Positions 52,244-62,069 of a DNA stretch of 64,000 bases are shown here, piece after piece (the stretch's first letter is position 1; every line of letters begins with the position of its first letter). A model generated the notes under the pieces. That model was given only the letters and a program-made list of their open reading frames with translations, did not search any database and was not told the origin of the DNA. Source of the DNA: Microcella alkaliphila (GTDB taxonomy: Bacteria; Actinomycetota; Actinomycetes; Actinomycetales; Microbacteriaceae); NCBI RefSeq assembly GCF_002355395.1, contig NZ_AP017315.1, positions 620,001 to 684,000 on the forward strand, given 5' to 3'. The translations under genes and the position numbers were made by a program.

Positions 52244-53211
52244 GAGCCCGCACCGTGCGCCGCAAGTCGGCGTAGCCCCTCGTCGAGCGTGACCGCCGGC
52301 GTCCAGTCGAGCGCCTCGCGCGTCTCGCGCTGGTCGAACCAGTGCGCGGTCGACAGCTGTTCGGCGAGGAACCGCGTCATGGGCGGCTCGTCGGCGCCGG
52401 GGCGCACCGCCCAGACGCGCTCGATGAGCGAGCCGGCCGCTCGGGCGACGCCAGCCGGCAGGCTCCACGAGGGCGGTCGCACCCCTGAGGCGGTGCAGAT
52501 TCCGGCGAGCAACTCGCTGACGGGCCGGGGCTCGCCGTTCGTCAGCACAAAGGCGCGCCCGTGCGCGACGTCGGCGCGGCGCAGGGCGGCGACGATTCCC
52601 GACGCGGCGTTGTCGATGAATGTCGTGTCGATGAGTGCCCGACCCCCGTCGAGCAGCGGCAGGCGGCCACGCCGCGCACGGTCGACGATGCGTGCCACGA
52701 GTTGCGGGTCGCCCGGCCCCCACACGAGGTGCGGCCGGATCGCGACGACGGCCATCGCGTCCGAATCGCGCGAGAGGGCCAGCAATTCTGATTCCGCTTT
52801 CGTGCGTGCGTACTCGCCCCGAGTATCCCGCGGCGAGGCTGGCTCGGCGCCGACACCCGCGAGCGCGGCGCCGGCGTGCGCCACCGACGGCGACGAGATC
52901 TGCACGAAGCGTGACACGCCCGCGGGCTCGGCCGCGTCGAGCATGATGCGGGTGCCGTCGATGTTGACGCGCTCGAACTCGGCCGGGTCGCCTGCGAGCG
53001 ACACCTTCGCGGCCAGGTGGATGACGCCGTCGGCGCCGTCGACGGCGCGCGCGACAACCTCCGGGTCGGTGATGGTGCCGAGGATGTCGGTGGCGCCGTC
53101 GACGCCGGACGGTCGCCGCTGCAGCGTGCGCACCTCGTGCCCGTCGGCGACGAGCGCCGCCGCGACGGCGCCGCCCAGATAGCCGGATGCTCCGGTCACG
53201 GTGACGATCAC
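52234..53211 (-). CDS. oleD: OleD, NAD(P)-dependent 3-keto reductase of olefin synthesis
   Basis: This 325-residue extended SDR has the nucleotide motif VTGASGYLGGAVAAAL and the catalytic YARTKAESEL (Tyr and Lys). In the Ole pathway it reduces the 2-alkyl-3-keto acid made by OleA to the 3-hydroxy acid. Its GTG overlaps the oleBC stop (GTGA). Assignment rests on family and on the adjacent oleA and oleBC. Confidence 0.9.
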   Translation of the reverse strand: MIVTVTGASGYLGGAVAAALVADGHEVRTLQRRPSGVDGATDILGTITDPEVVARAVDGADGVIHLAAKVSLAGDPAEFERVNIDGTRIMLDAAEPAGVSRFVQISSPSVAHAGAALAGVGAEPASPRDTRGEYARTKAESELLALSRDSDAMAVVAIRPHLVWGPGDPQLVARIVDRARRGRLPLLDGGRALIDTTFIDNAASGIVAALRRADVAHGRAFVLTNGEPRPVSELLAGICTASGVRPPSWSLPAGVARAAGSLIERVWAVRPGADEPPMTRFLAEQLSTAHWFDQRETREALDWTPAVTLDEGLRRLAAHGAGSHE

Positions 53212-55856
53212 GGTCGCCCCATCCGTCCACCGGCGAGCGTCGCCTCAGCCCAGGCGGACAGGCGCTGCCGGTCGATCTTCGAGTTGTGCCGAATGTCGGT
53301 CGGGAGCTCGGGCACGGTCAGTACAGCCACGAGCGGCAGGCTCGACAGGGCCCGCAGCTCCGCCGCGAGCTCGGCCGCCGCGAGGCTCGGCCGGGTCACC
53401 GCGGGGACCGTCTCGACAACGGCGACCGCCTGCCGCAGCCCCTCCGGGCCGACGCCCACGACCGCCGCGCGACGTACCCGCGCGCTGCGCTCGAGCTCCT
53501 GCTCGGGGCCGACCGGGGCGACCGGGCCCTCGGCGGTGGTGAGGATGTGGGGGAGGCGACCTTCGATCCAGAGGCGACCGTCAGCATCCAGGTGCCCGAC
53601 ATCGCCCGTGCGGTGCCAGCGCCCGCCATCAGTGGGCGTCGCGTCGGCGGCCGCGCGGTCGGTCAGCCACAGCCGGTCGTACGACGACTTCAGGTGCGGC
53701 GCCGAGATGACGACCTCGCCGAGAACGCCGGGCGCCTGGTCGGGCGTGCCGACGGGCCGGCCGTCATCGTCGAGGGCGCTGATCAGCACCCGGTTCGAGC
53801 CGATCGGAGCGCCGACGCAGACGCCGCGGTCGGGGGCGCCCGCCGCGTGCCGAATGCCGTCGAGAGTGATGTCGGTCACGAGCAGGCACTCGGTCATGCC
53901 GTAGGGCGTATGCGGTTCGGCGTTCGGCATGAGCGCGGAGGTCGCTGCGAGCAGCGGCTCGCCGACCGGCGCCCCCGTCGACAGGAAGGTCGCCACCTCG
54001 GCGAGCGCGTCACGGTCGTCATCGGTCAACTCGCCCGCCGTCGCCACGACGTTGAGGATCGCGGCGGGGGAGAGGAAGACCATCCGTGCGTCCGCGGCGC
54101 GCACGGCGGCGGCCACCGCGCGGGCGGTCAGGGTGCGCGGTGCCGAGACGTCCATGTTGGGGGTCGCCGAGCGCGTGCCGAGGGCGGGGCCGAGCAGCGC
54201 GAAGGGGGCGAAGCCGGTGACGAGCCCCGTCTGCTCGGTGATGGCGAAGTGCGCGGCCAGCACGTCGCGGACGGCCGATAGCTGCCGGTGCGTGTACCGC
54301 ACGCCCTTCGCGGGGCCGGTCGACCCCGAGGTGAAGAGAATCGCGGCGAAGTCGTCGGGCGACGGCTCGGCCGGCAACGGGGCGCCGGTTCCGCGCGCGG
54401 CAATCTCGGCCAGGCTGTGCGAAACGCCCAGTGCGCGCCGCGAAGCCCACGGCAGCGTCGCCGTCGAAATGCGCACCCCCGGCCAGCCGAGCACCTTCGC
54501 CGCGGCGAGACCCTTCACCTCGCCGATGACCACGTCCGGCCACGCGCCCCGCACGGCCCGCGACAGCCCGCGCACCCCGAGCCCCGCGTCGGCGACAACG
54601 ACGACGGCGCCGATGCGCAGGCACGCGTAAATCACCGCGGTGAGGGTCGGCCCGGGAGGTACCAGCACCGATACGCGCTGCCCCCGACGTACCCCAGTGC
54701 TCGCGAGGCCCGCGGCAATGCGCCGCACCCGGTCGTCGAGCCGGCGCCAACTGACGTGCCGCGTGCGTCCACTGCGGGTCGCCATGTCGATGATCGCGTC
54801 GGCGTCGTCCTCGCGCCGCCGGTCGAGAGCCGACCACAGCGGCGCGTAGGGGGCGTCATCGATCGGGGGATGCGCATCCCGCGTCGCCAGCGGAGCCGCC
54901 GCCCCGGGGGCGACGCGGTCCGCCAGCCACGTGAGCACGGCATCCGCGTAGGGTCGGTCCTCCGCGATGAGGTGCCCGGCACCCTCGAAGCGGTGCACGT
55001 CGGCGTGCGGCAAGCGGTCGATGAGGTCATCGAGGTAACGGTCACCGAAGATTGGGTCGTCGGGGCCCCAGAGCAGCAGCGCCGGAACGGTGAGCATAGA
55101 GACGCCCGCGGCGATCCGCCGTAGCTCGCCGAAACTTGCATCGCCGTCGTCGACGGGGATGTCGGCCACGAACGCCCCGATGCCGGCCCGGTCGGCGGCT
55201 GAGCGGTACGGGGCGCGGTAGGCGTCCTTCACCTCGGGGGCGAGCGCGGGGCGGGCAAGCGACAGCGTGGTTTCGAGGAACGCGGGCGTCGTCACCGTGG
55301 AGGTGGCGAGCACGCCGCGCGCCGACGCGAGCCGCAGGGGTGCAGGAATCGGCACGCCCTCCGGGTGATGCACCGCCGTGTTGAGCGAGACGACGCCGGC
55401 GAGCAGCTCGGGGTGGTCGACCGCCCAGCCGAGGGCGACGACGCCACCCCAGTCGTGGCCAAGCGTGATAACGGGGGCGGTAAGCCCGAGCTCGTCGGTG
55501 AGGTCGCCGAGGTCGCTGACGCGCTGCTGGAGGCTTCGGGGTGAGCCGGTGCGCGCCGAGAATCCCATGTTGAGGTGGTCGACCGCGACAACCCGCCACG
55601 CGGGCGCTCCCGTCGCCGCCGCCTCGACGCTGGCGCCGACGATGCGTCGCCACAGGTATGACCACGTGGGATTGCCGTGGACGGCGAGGATGGTACCGAC
55701 CGGTGTCACGCCGAGTCGCTCGAGCTCGCCCGCCGTGTCGAGCAGGTGCCAGTCGTGGGAGTCGCCGCTGGCCGAGTCGGTGACCCGCACGCGGCGGCTC
55801 CAGCTCGGGTCGAGGCCGGGAAGCCCGTCGAGTGGTGGTGCCGGGATGGAACTCAC
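53208..55856 (-). CDS. oleBC: OleBC fusion: beta-lactone decarboxylase and beta-lactone synthetase
   Basis: This 882-residue fusion has OleB at residues 1-310, an alpha/beta-hydrolase of the haloalkane-dehalogenase type with VHGNPTWSYLWRR and nucleophile Asp135 in TLGHDWGGVVALGW. OleC from about 335 is an AMP-forming enzyme with AILFTSGSTGPAKGVRYTHR and LVTGFAPFALLGPALG. OleC makes a beta-lactone from the hydroxy acid and OleB removes CO2 to give a cis-alkene. The GTG overlaps the oleA stop. Such fusions are known from actinobacteria. Confidence 0.93.
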   Translation of the reverse strand: MSSIPAPPLDGLPGLDPSWSRRVRVTDSASGDSHDWHLLDTAGELERLGVTPVGTILAVHGNPTWSYLWRRIVGASVEAAATGAPAWRVVAVDHLNMGFSARTGSPRSLQQRVSDLGDLTDELGLTAPVITLGHDWGGVVALGWAVDHPELLAGVVSLNTAVHHPEGVPIPAPLRLASARGVLATSTVTTPAFLETTLSLARPALAPEVKDAYRAPYRSAADRAGIGAFVADIPVDDGDASFGELRRIAAGVSMLTVPALLLWGPDDPIFGDRYLDDLIDRLPHADVHRFEGAGHLIAEDRPYADAVLTWLADRVAPGAAAPLATRDAHPPIDDAPYAPLWSALDRRREDDADAIIDMATRSGRTRHVSWRRLDDRVRRIAAGLASTGVRRGQRVSVLVPPGPTLTAVIYACLRIGAVVVVADAGLGVRGLSRAVRGAWPDVVIGEVKGLAAAKVLGWPGVRISTATLPWASRRALGVSHSLAEIAARGTGAPLPAEPSPDDFAAILFTSGSTGPAKGVRYTHRQLSAVRDVLAAHFAITEQTGLVTGFAPFALLGPALGTRSATPNMDVSAPRTLTARAVAAAVRAADARMVFLSPAAILNVVATAGELTDDDRDALAEVATFLSTGAPVGEPLLAATSALMPNAEPHTPYGMTECLLVTDITLDGIRHAAGAPDRGVCVGAPIGSNRVLISALDDDGRPVGTPDQAPGVLGEVVISAPHLKSSYDRLWLTDRAAADATPTDGGRWHRTGDVGHLDADGRLWIEGRLPHILTTAEGPVAPVGPEQELERSARVRRAAVVGVGPEGLRQAVAVVETVPAVTRPSLAAAELAAELRALSSLPLVAVLTVPELPTDIRHNSKIDRQRLSAWAEATLAGGRMGRP

Positions 55857-56875
55857 CAGGCGAGTTCCAGCATCGCCGTGTTGAGGCCTGAACCGACGCC
55901 CACGAGCAGTACTCGGTCGTCGCGCTTCAGCGCGTGCTGCTCGTCGGCGAGCGTTATCGGCACCGAGGCGGGGCCGACGTTGCCGTAGGTCGGGAATGTG
56001 GTCGGCACGCGCGAGCGGTCGAGGCCCACCGCCTTCACGAGCGATGACGTGTGGATCGAGGAGACCTGGTGGGTGATGTAGCGGGTCATCGATGACCAGT
56101 TCCACTCGGTCGACGCGTCTTTCCAGGCTGAGACGACGAGGTTGAGCCCGCCCTTCAGCAGGGCCTTCGCGTCGGTGAACATGCCGTCGACGCTGCCGAC
56201 GCAGAGCTGGTGGAACTGGGTGGCGGCGCGCGTCACGCCGCCGAGAACGCGGTGACCGTTCGGATGCTCGTCGGCGCGCCCGAGGACGGCCGCGGCCGAC
56301 CCCGAGCCGAGAGTCAGGGTGGCGAACTCTTGCATGAAGTCGTCGCGGCTGCCATTCGACGCGAGCAGCCGGTCGATCGTGTTCACCTGAATGTCGTCGG
56401 CGTTCTCACCGGCAACCACGACCGCGTGTCGGATCTGCCCCGACTCGATCATGGTGGCCGCGAGCGACAGGCCATTGATGAAGCCGAGGCAGGCGTTGGC
56501 GACGTCGAAGTTGACGGCAGAACTCGGAAGCTCGAGCCCGTGGTGCAGGCCGACGGCGACGGACGGCTCGAGGTTCATCCGGGTGACCGAGGTGTTGATG
56601 AGCAACCCCACCTCGTCGGGGCTCACCCCCGCGTCGGCGAGGGCCCGCTGGCCGGCACGAACGGTCGCGGAGTCGACCGTTTCGCCCTCAGCCCAATTGC
56701 GTCGCTCGTTCACGCCGGCGACGCGGCGCAAGAGTCCACTGCGCAGTTTGAGGCGCTCGAGGGCGGGCGCGAGTTGCGCTTCGATGTGGTCCGACGTTGT
56801 CACGCGCGACGGAAGCACGCTCGCCACCGAGAGCAGTGCGACGTTTTCGAAGCGAACGGTGGCGTTTCCGGCCAC
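55853..56875 (-). CDS. oleA: OleA, thiolase-type head-to-head acyl condensing enzyme
   Basis: This 340-residue thiolase-superfamily enzyme has the catalytic Cys129 in NFDVANACLGFINGLSL, the Glu of NLEPSVAVGLHHG and His/Asn residues in RYITHQVSSIHTSSL and YGNVGPASVPI. It joins two fatty acyl-CoA chains to a 2-alkyl-3-keto acid. The GTG at 56875 follows GGGAGG and heads the oleA-oleBC-oleD operon. Confidence 0.93.
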   Translation of the reverse strand: MAGNATVRFENVALLSVASVLPSRVTTSDHIEAQLAPALERLKLRSGLLRRVAGVNERRNWAEGETVDSATVRAGQRALADAGVSPDEVGLLINTSVTRMNLEPSVAVGLHHGLELPSSAVNFDVANACLGFINGLSLAATMIESGQIRHAVVVAGENADDIQVNTIDRLLASNGSRDDFMQEFATLTLGSGSAAAVLGRADEHPNGHRVLGGVTRAATQFHQLCVGSVDGMFTDAKALLKGGLNLVVSAWKDASTEWNWSSMTRYITHQVSSIHTSSLVKAVGLDRSRVPTTFPTYGNVGPASVPITLADEQHALKRDDRVLLVGVGSGLNTAMLELAW

Positions 56876-56985
56876 AGGGCCTCCCTCTGGAGATCGATGC
56901 CGCTCCCCCGCGGAGCAACTTTCAGCCTAATGGGGCGACCTATTTCGGTCACGGCATATGACGCCGCCCCGGCCCGCGAATCGCG

Positions 56986-58713
56986 CTAGGGAAACCGCGA
57001 ACCCACCACGATGTGCAGAAGCGGCACGATGGCGACGATCATCAGCACGGTGCCGAGGGGGTCACCCGCGCTTCGCAGCACTGCCCCGGCGATGAGCAGA
57101 CCGATGACGAGCAATCCGGAGGTTGCTCGGCCGACCGAGCGCTCGAGTGCGCGCATCCTCCGATCGGTTCCGGGCATGCGCAGCGCGAGGTCGCCGCGCT
57201 CGGCCTTTGCGGCCAGCTGGTCGATGCGCCGCGGCAGCCGCGCGAGCGTCGATGCGTAACCGACGGCCTGTTGGCCGAGCTCGATGATCCCGTCGACACC
57301 ACCGGACCGCCCCGCCTCGACGAGCGTCATGGCAAACGGGTCCACCGCATCCCAGATGTTGAAGTCCTGGTTCAGGGCGCTCGTGACGCCCGACAGCAGC
57401 GACACCGTGCGAATCAACAACAGGAAGCTTTCGGGCAGCTGGAAGGGCAGCGTGCGCACCGTCTCGCTGAAGCGGCGAGCGAACTGTTCGAGCTCGCGCG
57501 GGTCGACCTGCGTGAGCTCGGCGACGCCCATGCCGCCGAAGCGATCGAACAGGGCGGTCATCGCGCGTTCGAGCTCGTCGATGTCAGCGGTGGGCAGCAG
57601 GACTCCGAGGCGCTGCATCGCCTGCACGAGCCCCGGCCCATCGCGGCCGACGGCAGCCAGGATGAATGCGCGCAGCCCAGCGCGCAGGCCCGGCGTGATC
57701 TCCCCCATCATTCCGAAGTCGATGTAGGTGATGGTCCAGTCGTCGGGTCCGCCAGAGGGGCCAGGGGTCACGAAGATGTTGCCGGGGTGCGGGTCGGCGT
57801 GGAAGAAGCCGGCGATAAAGAGCTGCTGGAAGGTGACGCGCGCGAGTTCGGCGGCGACAGCATCCGGATCGATGCCGGCGGCGCGCAGCGACGCGACGTC
57901 GGTGATCTTGATTGCCGTGACGTCCTGCAGGGTGAGCGTACGGCGGGCCGAGCGCTCCCAGATGATTGCGGGGGTGCGCATGCGGGCATCGGCGGCGAAG
58001 TCGGCGGCGAAACGTTCGGCGTAGGCTGCCTCGTTCAGGTAGTCGATCTCTTCGAGACTCGTCGTGGCGAACTCTTCGACGAGCGCCGGTGCGTCGGTGC
58101 GGTTTGCGACCAACTTCACGCGAGACAGGATGCGGCTCACCCGACGCAGCGCGGTCAAGTCGACCTCGACGATCTCTTCAATGCCCGGGCGCAGCACCTT
58201 CACCACGACCTGGTCGATACCGAGCTCGGCCGCGAGGCCGGGGGAGAGGCGTGCGCGGTGGGCCTGACCGAGAGACGCGGCCGCGATGGGCGTCTCATCA
58301 AACGCCGCGAAAGCGACGTCGAGCGGCATGCCAAGCTCGCGCTCGACTTGGGCGACGATGCGATCGATCGGCTCGGGCGCGACCTCGTCTTGCAGGCCCT
58401 CGAGTTCTTGGGTGATTTCGCGCGGTAGGACATCGAGGCGCGATGACAAGAACTGCCCGGCCTTGATCATCAGCCCGCCAAGGTCGGTGGCGAGGCGGTG
58501 GAAGCGTCGGGCCGCCCTCTGCAGACGGCGGATGCGCCCCCGCGCGGCGAGCCCGCCGAGCCCGAAGCGCGGCAAGACGAGCTCGAACCACCACGCCTGC
58601 ACGAGAACGCGCGTGGCCAAGCGCATGATGCGGCGGTAGCGCGCCTTCAGGGCACGCTGCTGATCGGGGGTCGGCGCAGGGCGTCCAGCCGCCGCGACCG
58701 ACGTGACGGTCAC
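56986..58713 (-). CDS. AarF/UbiB/ABC1-family kinase-like protein
   Basis: This 575-residue atypical kinase-fold protein has KAGQFLSSRLDVLPREITQE (the KxGQ motif), IAAASLGQAHRARLSPGLAA (Ala-rich loop), GFFHADPHPGNIFVTPG and TYIDFGMMGEI. Two C-terminal membrane helices follow (GLLVIGLLIAGAVLRS and VLMIVAIVPLLHIVVG). The family supports quinone and lipid metabolism. It starts 3 bases past the padR stop, in one operon. Confidence 0.92.
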   Translation of the reverse strand: MTVTSVAAAGRPAPTPDQQRALKARYRRIMRLATRVLVQAWWFELVLPRFGLGGLAARGRIRRLQRAARRFHRLATDLGGLMIKAGQFLSSRLDVLPREITQELEGLQDEVAPEPIDRIVAQVERELGMPLDVAFAAFDETPIAAASLGQAHRARLSPGLAAELGIDQVVVKVLRPGIEEIVEVDLTALRRVSRILSRVKLVANRTDAPALVEEFATTSLEEIDYLNEAAYAERFAADFAADARMRTPAIIWERSARRTLTLQDVTAIKITDVASLRAAGIDPDAVAAELARVTFQQLFIAGFFHADPHPGNIFVTPGPSGGPDDWTITYIDFGMMGEITPGLRAGLRAFILAAVGRDGPGLVQAMQRLGVLLPTADIDELERAMTALFDRFGGMGVAELTQVDPRELEQFARRFSETVRTLPFQLPESFLLLIRTVSLLSGVTSALNQDFNIWDAVDPFAMTLVEAGRSGGVDGIIELGQQAVGYASTLARLPRRIDQLAAKAERGDLALRMPGTDRRMRALERSVGRATSGLLVIGLLIAGAVLRSAGDPLGTVLMIVAIVPLLHIVVGSRFP

Positions 58714-58716
58714 GGG

Positions 58717-59310
58717 CTAGTCCTCGGCAAGGATGGCGTACAGGCGTTTGCGGGTCTCGTCGAGCAGCTCTGCGGCGCGCTTCTTCTGGTCGGCAGTGCC
58801 GACCTGCGCGACCTGCGCGGCGGCCTGGGCGAGCTTGACACCCGACTTCGGAACGAGCACGTCGTGCTCGTCCATGCGCGGAAACTGCGGGGCCTTCCAC
58901 GTTCCGTGGCCGCCCCGGGGGTGCCCAGCCCCGTGCTCATGGGCGCTGTCCTGCTCGGCGTGCTCGGCAGCGGCCTGCTCGGCGGCGGCGCGGCCCGTCT
59001 CGGTGAGCGCGTACACCTTCTTCTCGTCGCGCTGCTCGGAGGAAACGAGGCCCTCATCGGCCAGCAACTGCAACAGGGGGTACACCGCGCCCGGCTTCGG
59101 CCGCCAGTGGCCGTCCGCGTCGGCGGCGATCGCGTCGATGATCTCGGCGCCGGTGCGGGCGTGGTCGAGCAACGCCATGAGCACGGCCGCGCGCACGTCG
59201 CGATGGGGTGCATGCTCACCCTTGTCGCCGCGCGGGGCGAAGGTCTCGCGCAGGCCCTCGACGGCTTCACGAAGGTCGAACATCGACGACGAGGATGAGG
59301 TGCTGCGCAT
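58717..59310 (-). CDS. PadR-family transcriptional regulator
   Basis: This 197-residue regulator has a winged helix (VLMALLDHARTGAEIIDAIA, KPGAVYPLLQLLADEGLVSS and KVYALTETGRAAAEQ) and a C-terminal helical part with a His-rich linker. The ATG at 59310 follows GGAAGGA. It probably controls the kinase-like gene and itself. The 209 bases upstream to the dehydrogenase gene hold no other gene. Confidence 0.92.
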   Translation of the reverse strand: MRSTSSSSSMFDLREAVEGLRETFAPRGDKGEHAPHRDVRAAVLMALLDHARTGAEIIDAIAADADGHWRPKPGAVYPLLQLLADEGLVSSEQRDEKKVYALTETGRAAAEQAAAEHAEQDSAHEHGAGHPRGGHGTWKAPQFPRMDEHDVLVPKSGVKLAQAAAQVAQVGTADQKKRAAELLDETRKRLYAILAED

Positions 59311-59519
59311 GGAGTTCCTTCCGACAGGCGTGGATGCGCGAGGAGGCGCGTCCCGCGTGAAAGCGACGCTACGGTGCGTCGCTGAACGCCAACCCCGTGC
59401 AGATCGAGTGCCCGCTGAGTGCCAAGTGCTGGCATCATGATCACGAGCCTTGCGGCACCCCGCGAGGCTGCACCACGTCGCCGGCCAGAAGCCGACGCCG
59501 AGATACCGCGAGGACGATG

Positions 59520-60578
59520 ATGACCCTGCCCACCCTGCCCGATTTCACCCACGAACGCGTGACGACGGCGGTTGGCCGTCGCAGCGGCTTGACCATGGCG
59601 GTCGCCCTTCACTCGTCGGCTCTCGGCCCCGGTCTCGGCGGCTGCCGCATGTGGCGCTACGGCCACTGGAGCGACGGTCTCGGTGATGTCCTGCGCCTCT
59701 CGGCGGCGATGACGCTAAAGAACGCGCTCGCCGACATTGGTTACGGCGGCGGCAAGGCCGTCATCGCTCTTGGCCCCGACGACGAGCTCGACGCCGAGCG
59801 ACGCACGGCGGCTTTGCACGACATGGGTGACCTCGTTGAGCAGTTCGGCGGTGCTTACATCACGGCTGAAGACGTCGGCACGACCGAACACGACATGCTC
59901 GTCGTGCATGAGCGCACCCGGCACGTCGTCGGTCTCCCGCCCGAGCAGGGCGGCGAAGGAGAACCCGCCGACGGCACGGCGCTCGGTGTCTACGTGTCGA
60001 TCGAGCGCACGTTCGCCGAACTCGACGGCCGCAGCGACCTGGCCGGTCGCCGCATCGTGATCTCCGGCCTCGGACAGGTCGGCGGGCGCCTCGCACGCCG
60101 CCTCGCGGCCGCCGGAGCCTCGCTCGCCGTCACCGACATCGTCGCGTCGCGTCGCGCGCTCGCGGACGAACTCGGTGCCGACTGGATCGAGGTGGATGCT
60201 GCGCTCACCACCCCGGGCGATCTTCTCGTTCCCGCCGGGCTCGGCGGGGTGCTCACCGATGAAACGATCGACGCCCTGCCCGTTCGGGCTGTCGTCGGCC
60301 CCGCCAACAACCCGCTCGCCGACCGCTCGGGAGCGGCCCGTCTCGCAGCCCGCGGCATCCTGTACGCCCCTGATTTTCTCGTGAACGCCGGCGGCGTAAT
60401 CCACCTGGCCCTTGCGAGCAAGGGAGCGTCGGTCGACGAGATCGAGCGTCGCCTTCACGGCATCGGCGACACGCTCGAGGAGGTGTTCGCGGCGGCGCGC
60501 GCCGACGGCGTCACGCCGCTCGACGCGGCGGAAGCCCTCGCCGTCGCGCGGGTGCGGGGCGGTCGCGTCTCGGCGTAA
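59520..60578 (+). CDS. Leu/Val/Phe dehydrogenase
   Basis: This 352-residue amino-acid dehydrogenase has catalytic Lys in LKNALADIGYGGGKAVI and the Asp of AEDVGTTEHDM. The NAD-binding motif is VISGLGQVGGRLARRLAAAG, and APDFLVNAGGVI follows. It oxidatively deaminates branched or aromatic amino acids. The ATG at 59520 follows GAGGA; ATG 59517 is also in frame. It is convergent with the Cache-domain gene. Confidence 0.92.
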   Translation: MTLPTLPDFTHERVTTAVGRRSGLTMAVALHSSALGPGLGGCRMWRYGHWSDGLGDVLRLSAAMTLKNALADIGYGGGKAVIALGPDDELDAERRTAALHDMGDLVEQFGGAYITAEDVGTTEHDMLVVHERTRHVVGLPPEQGGEGEPADGTALGVYVSIERTFAELDGRSDLAGRRIVISGLGQVGGRLARRLAAAGASLAVTDIVASRRALADELGADWIEVDAALTTPGDLLVPAGLGGVLTDETIDALPVRAVVGPANNPLADRSGAARLAARGILYAPDFLVNAGGVIHLALASKGASVDEIERRLHGIGDTLEEVFAAARADGVTPLDAAEALAVARVRGGRVSA

Positions 60579-60583
60579 CGCCG

Positions 60584-61150
60584 TTAGCCTGACACGACCT
60601 CGAGGGCCATGCCCGGGCACGCCGTGCGGGTGAGTGATGCGAGTTCCGCGCCGCGGATGGAGTCACCCGTCTCGCGGTGCGGACTCGTTGACAGCAGCAC
60701 GCGGCCCACGCCGTTCACGATCGAGATGTCTGAGCCGTGCGGCGCGAGGCGCGGTGTGAGGTCGCGCTCGACCTGGTCGATGAGCAGATCGAGCCCGGCG
60801 ACGCCGACGAATTCCCGGTCGAGGAAGATCGGGGAGGCGATCGTGATCGTGTACTCGTCGCTGCACAGATAGTCGACGTACGGGCCGGCGACGTGGGCCT
60901 CACCCGTCTCGTGCGGCACGCGGTACCACTCGAGCTCGGAGTAGTCGATCGCCTCTTTATTGACCGACTGGGCGGCGAGGACCAGCTGCGCGCGGTCCGC
61001 GCCCTGCCACCAGGCCAGATGGCTGCTGGCGTCGGCGAGATCGTCGGAGAACTTCGCCTTCCAGCTCTCGAGCTCGTCGATCGCCTGGCCGAAGTAGTCG
61101 GCGACGATCGTGGACGGACTGCCGGTCGCGGGTGGCGCGTGCATCGTCAT
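60584..61150 (-). CDS. Cache-domain protein, soluble
   Basis: This 188-residue protein has the Cache core YSELEWYRVPHETGEAHVAG, CSDEYTITIASPIFLDREFV and GVAGLDLLIDQVERDLTPRL, which in sensors binds small amines or acids. No signal peptide or membrane helix is seen, so it would act in the cytoplasm. It lies 43 bases downstream of the FadR-type regulator and may sense the transported ligand. Confidence 0.85.
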   Translation of the reverse strand: MTMHAPPATGSPSTIVADYFGQAIDELESWKAKFSDDLADASSHLAWWQGADRAQLVLAAQSVNKEAIDYSELEWYRVPHETGEAHVAGPYVDYLCSDEYTITIASPIFLDREFVGVAGLDLLIDQVERDLTPRLAPHGSDISIVNGVGRVLLSTSPHRETGDSIRGAELASLTRTACPGMALEVVSG

Positions 61151-61193
61151 CGAACGGCCCTCTTCAACGGTTCGAACGGGTGGGGTGAGGAGA

Positions 61194-62021
61194 TCATTGT
61201 GCCTCCAATTCGGCCCGATGGTCGATCAGCCAGGTGACATCGTGCGCGACAGCGTCGGCAACGAGGTTGCCTGCCCGCGACGCATCGGCCTCGGCAACCG
61301 CGTTCAGGATGCTGTCCATCGCCTCCAGGCGTCGGCGCTGTTCCGCCTCGTCTTGATCGATGAGAGCAAAGAACGGCGAGAGCTCGGCCTGCAGGCGCAT
61401 CTGCTCGCGGGTCAGCCGCGCGCTTTGGCTGAGGGCGGCGAGCTCGATGACGGCGTCGTCGACGATGCGCCGCCACATGCGCAGGTCGCCGCCGTGGGCA
61501 CGGTGTACGCGGGCGCGGATCAGTTCGACCTCGCTGGGATCGGCGCGCCGGGCGGCGAGCTCGACACACGCCCGGGTGATGGCGAGGTAGTGGGTCGCGG
61601 CGTCGCGCAGCGACACGCGCGTTGTCGCGAGCAGCGCCTCGGTCGTGAACGCCATCGGGTCGGCGCTGTCGGCGACGAAGCTGCCGCCGCCGCGGCCGCG
61701 GCGGGTGACGAGCAGCCCACGAGAGCGTAAGGACAGGAGGGCTTCGCGCACGGTGGCGGGGGCGACCCCGAAGGTCTGGGCGAGCTCTTGCTCACTGGGA
61801 AGCTTTTCGCCGGCGTGCAATACGCCACCCCGGATCGCGTCGGCGATACGACGCTCTACGAGGGATGCCCGCCCTTCGTCACCGATCGGCTGGAAGACGG
61901 CGCTGAGAAGCCGCGCCGGTCGTCCTTGACGGTGAGCAGTTGATCGGGGTGGCACCACCCCATTCTGTCCGATCGGGCCGGGCAGGGCGGAGCGCCGCTC
62001 GGGTTCGGTGATCGTGCCCAT
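61194..62021 (-). CDS. FadR-subfamily GntR regulator
   Basis: This 275-residue regulator has an N-terminal tail of about 50 residues, a winged helix (KLPSEQELAQTFGVAPATVR and EALLSLRSRGLLVTRRGRGG) and a helical FCD-type ligand domain with HRAHGGDLRMWRRIVDDAVI. It is divergent from the ABC operon and probably controls it through the palindromes at 62051-62086. Confidence 0.92.
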   Translation of the reverse strand: MGTITEPERRSALPGPIGQNGVVPPRSTAHRQGRPARLLSAVFQPIGDEGRASLVERRIADAIRGGVLHAGEKLPSEQELAQTFGVAPATVREALLSLRSRGLLVTRRGRGGGSFVADSADPMAFTTEALLATTRVSLRDAATHYLAITRACVELAARRADPSEVELIRARVHRAHGGDLRMWRRIVDDAVIELAALSQSARLTREQMRLQAELSPFFALIDQDEAEQRRRLEAMDSILNAVAEADASRAGNLVADAVAHDVTWLIDHRAELEAQ

Positions 62022-62050
62022 TTCGTCACACCTTCGTCACGCGCTTGAAA

Positions 62051-62069
62051 TATAAGTTCTGAAACTATA
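62051..62069. promoter_or_regulatory. Candidate operator of the FadR-type regulator
   Basis: TATAAGTTCTGAAACTATA is a near-palindrome in an AT-rich island of the divergent region. A second half-related pair CTATA...TATAG follows at 62064-62085. Location between the regulator and the ABC operon suits a shared operator. Confidence 0.6.
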
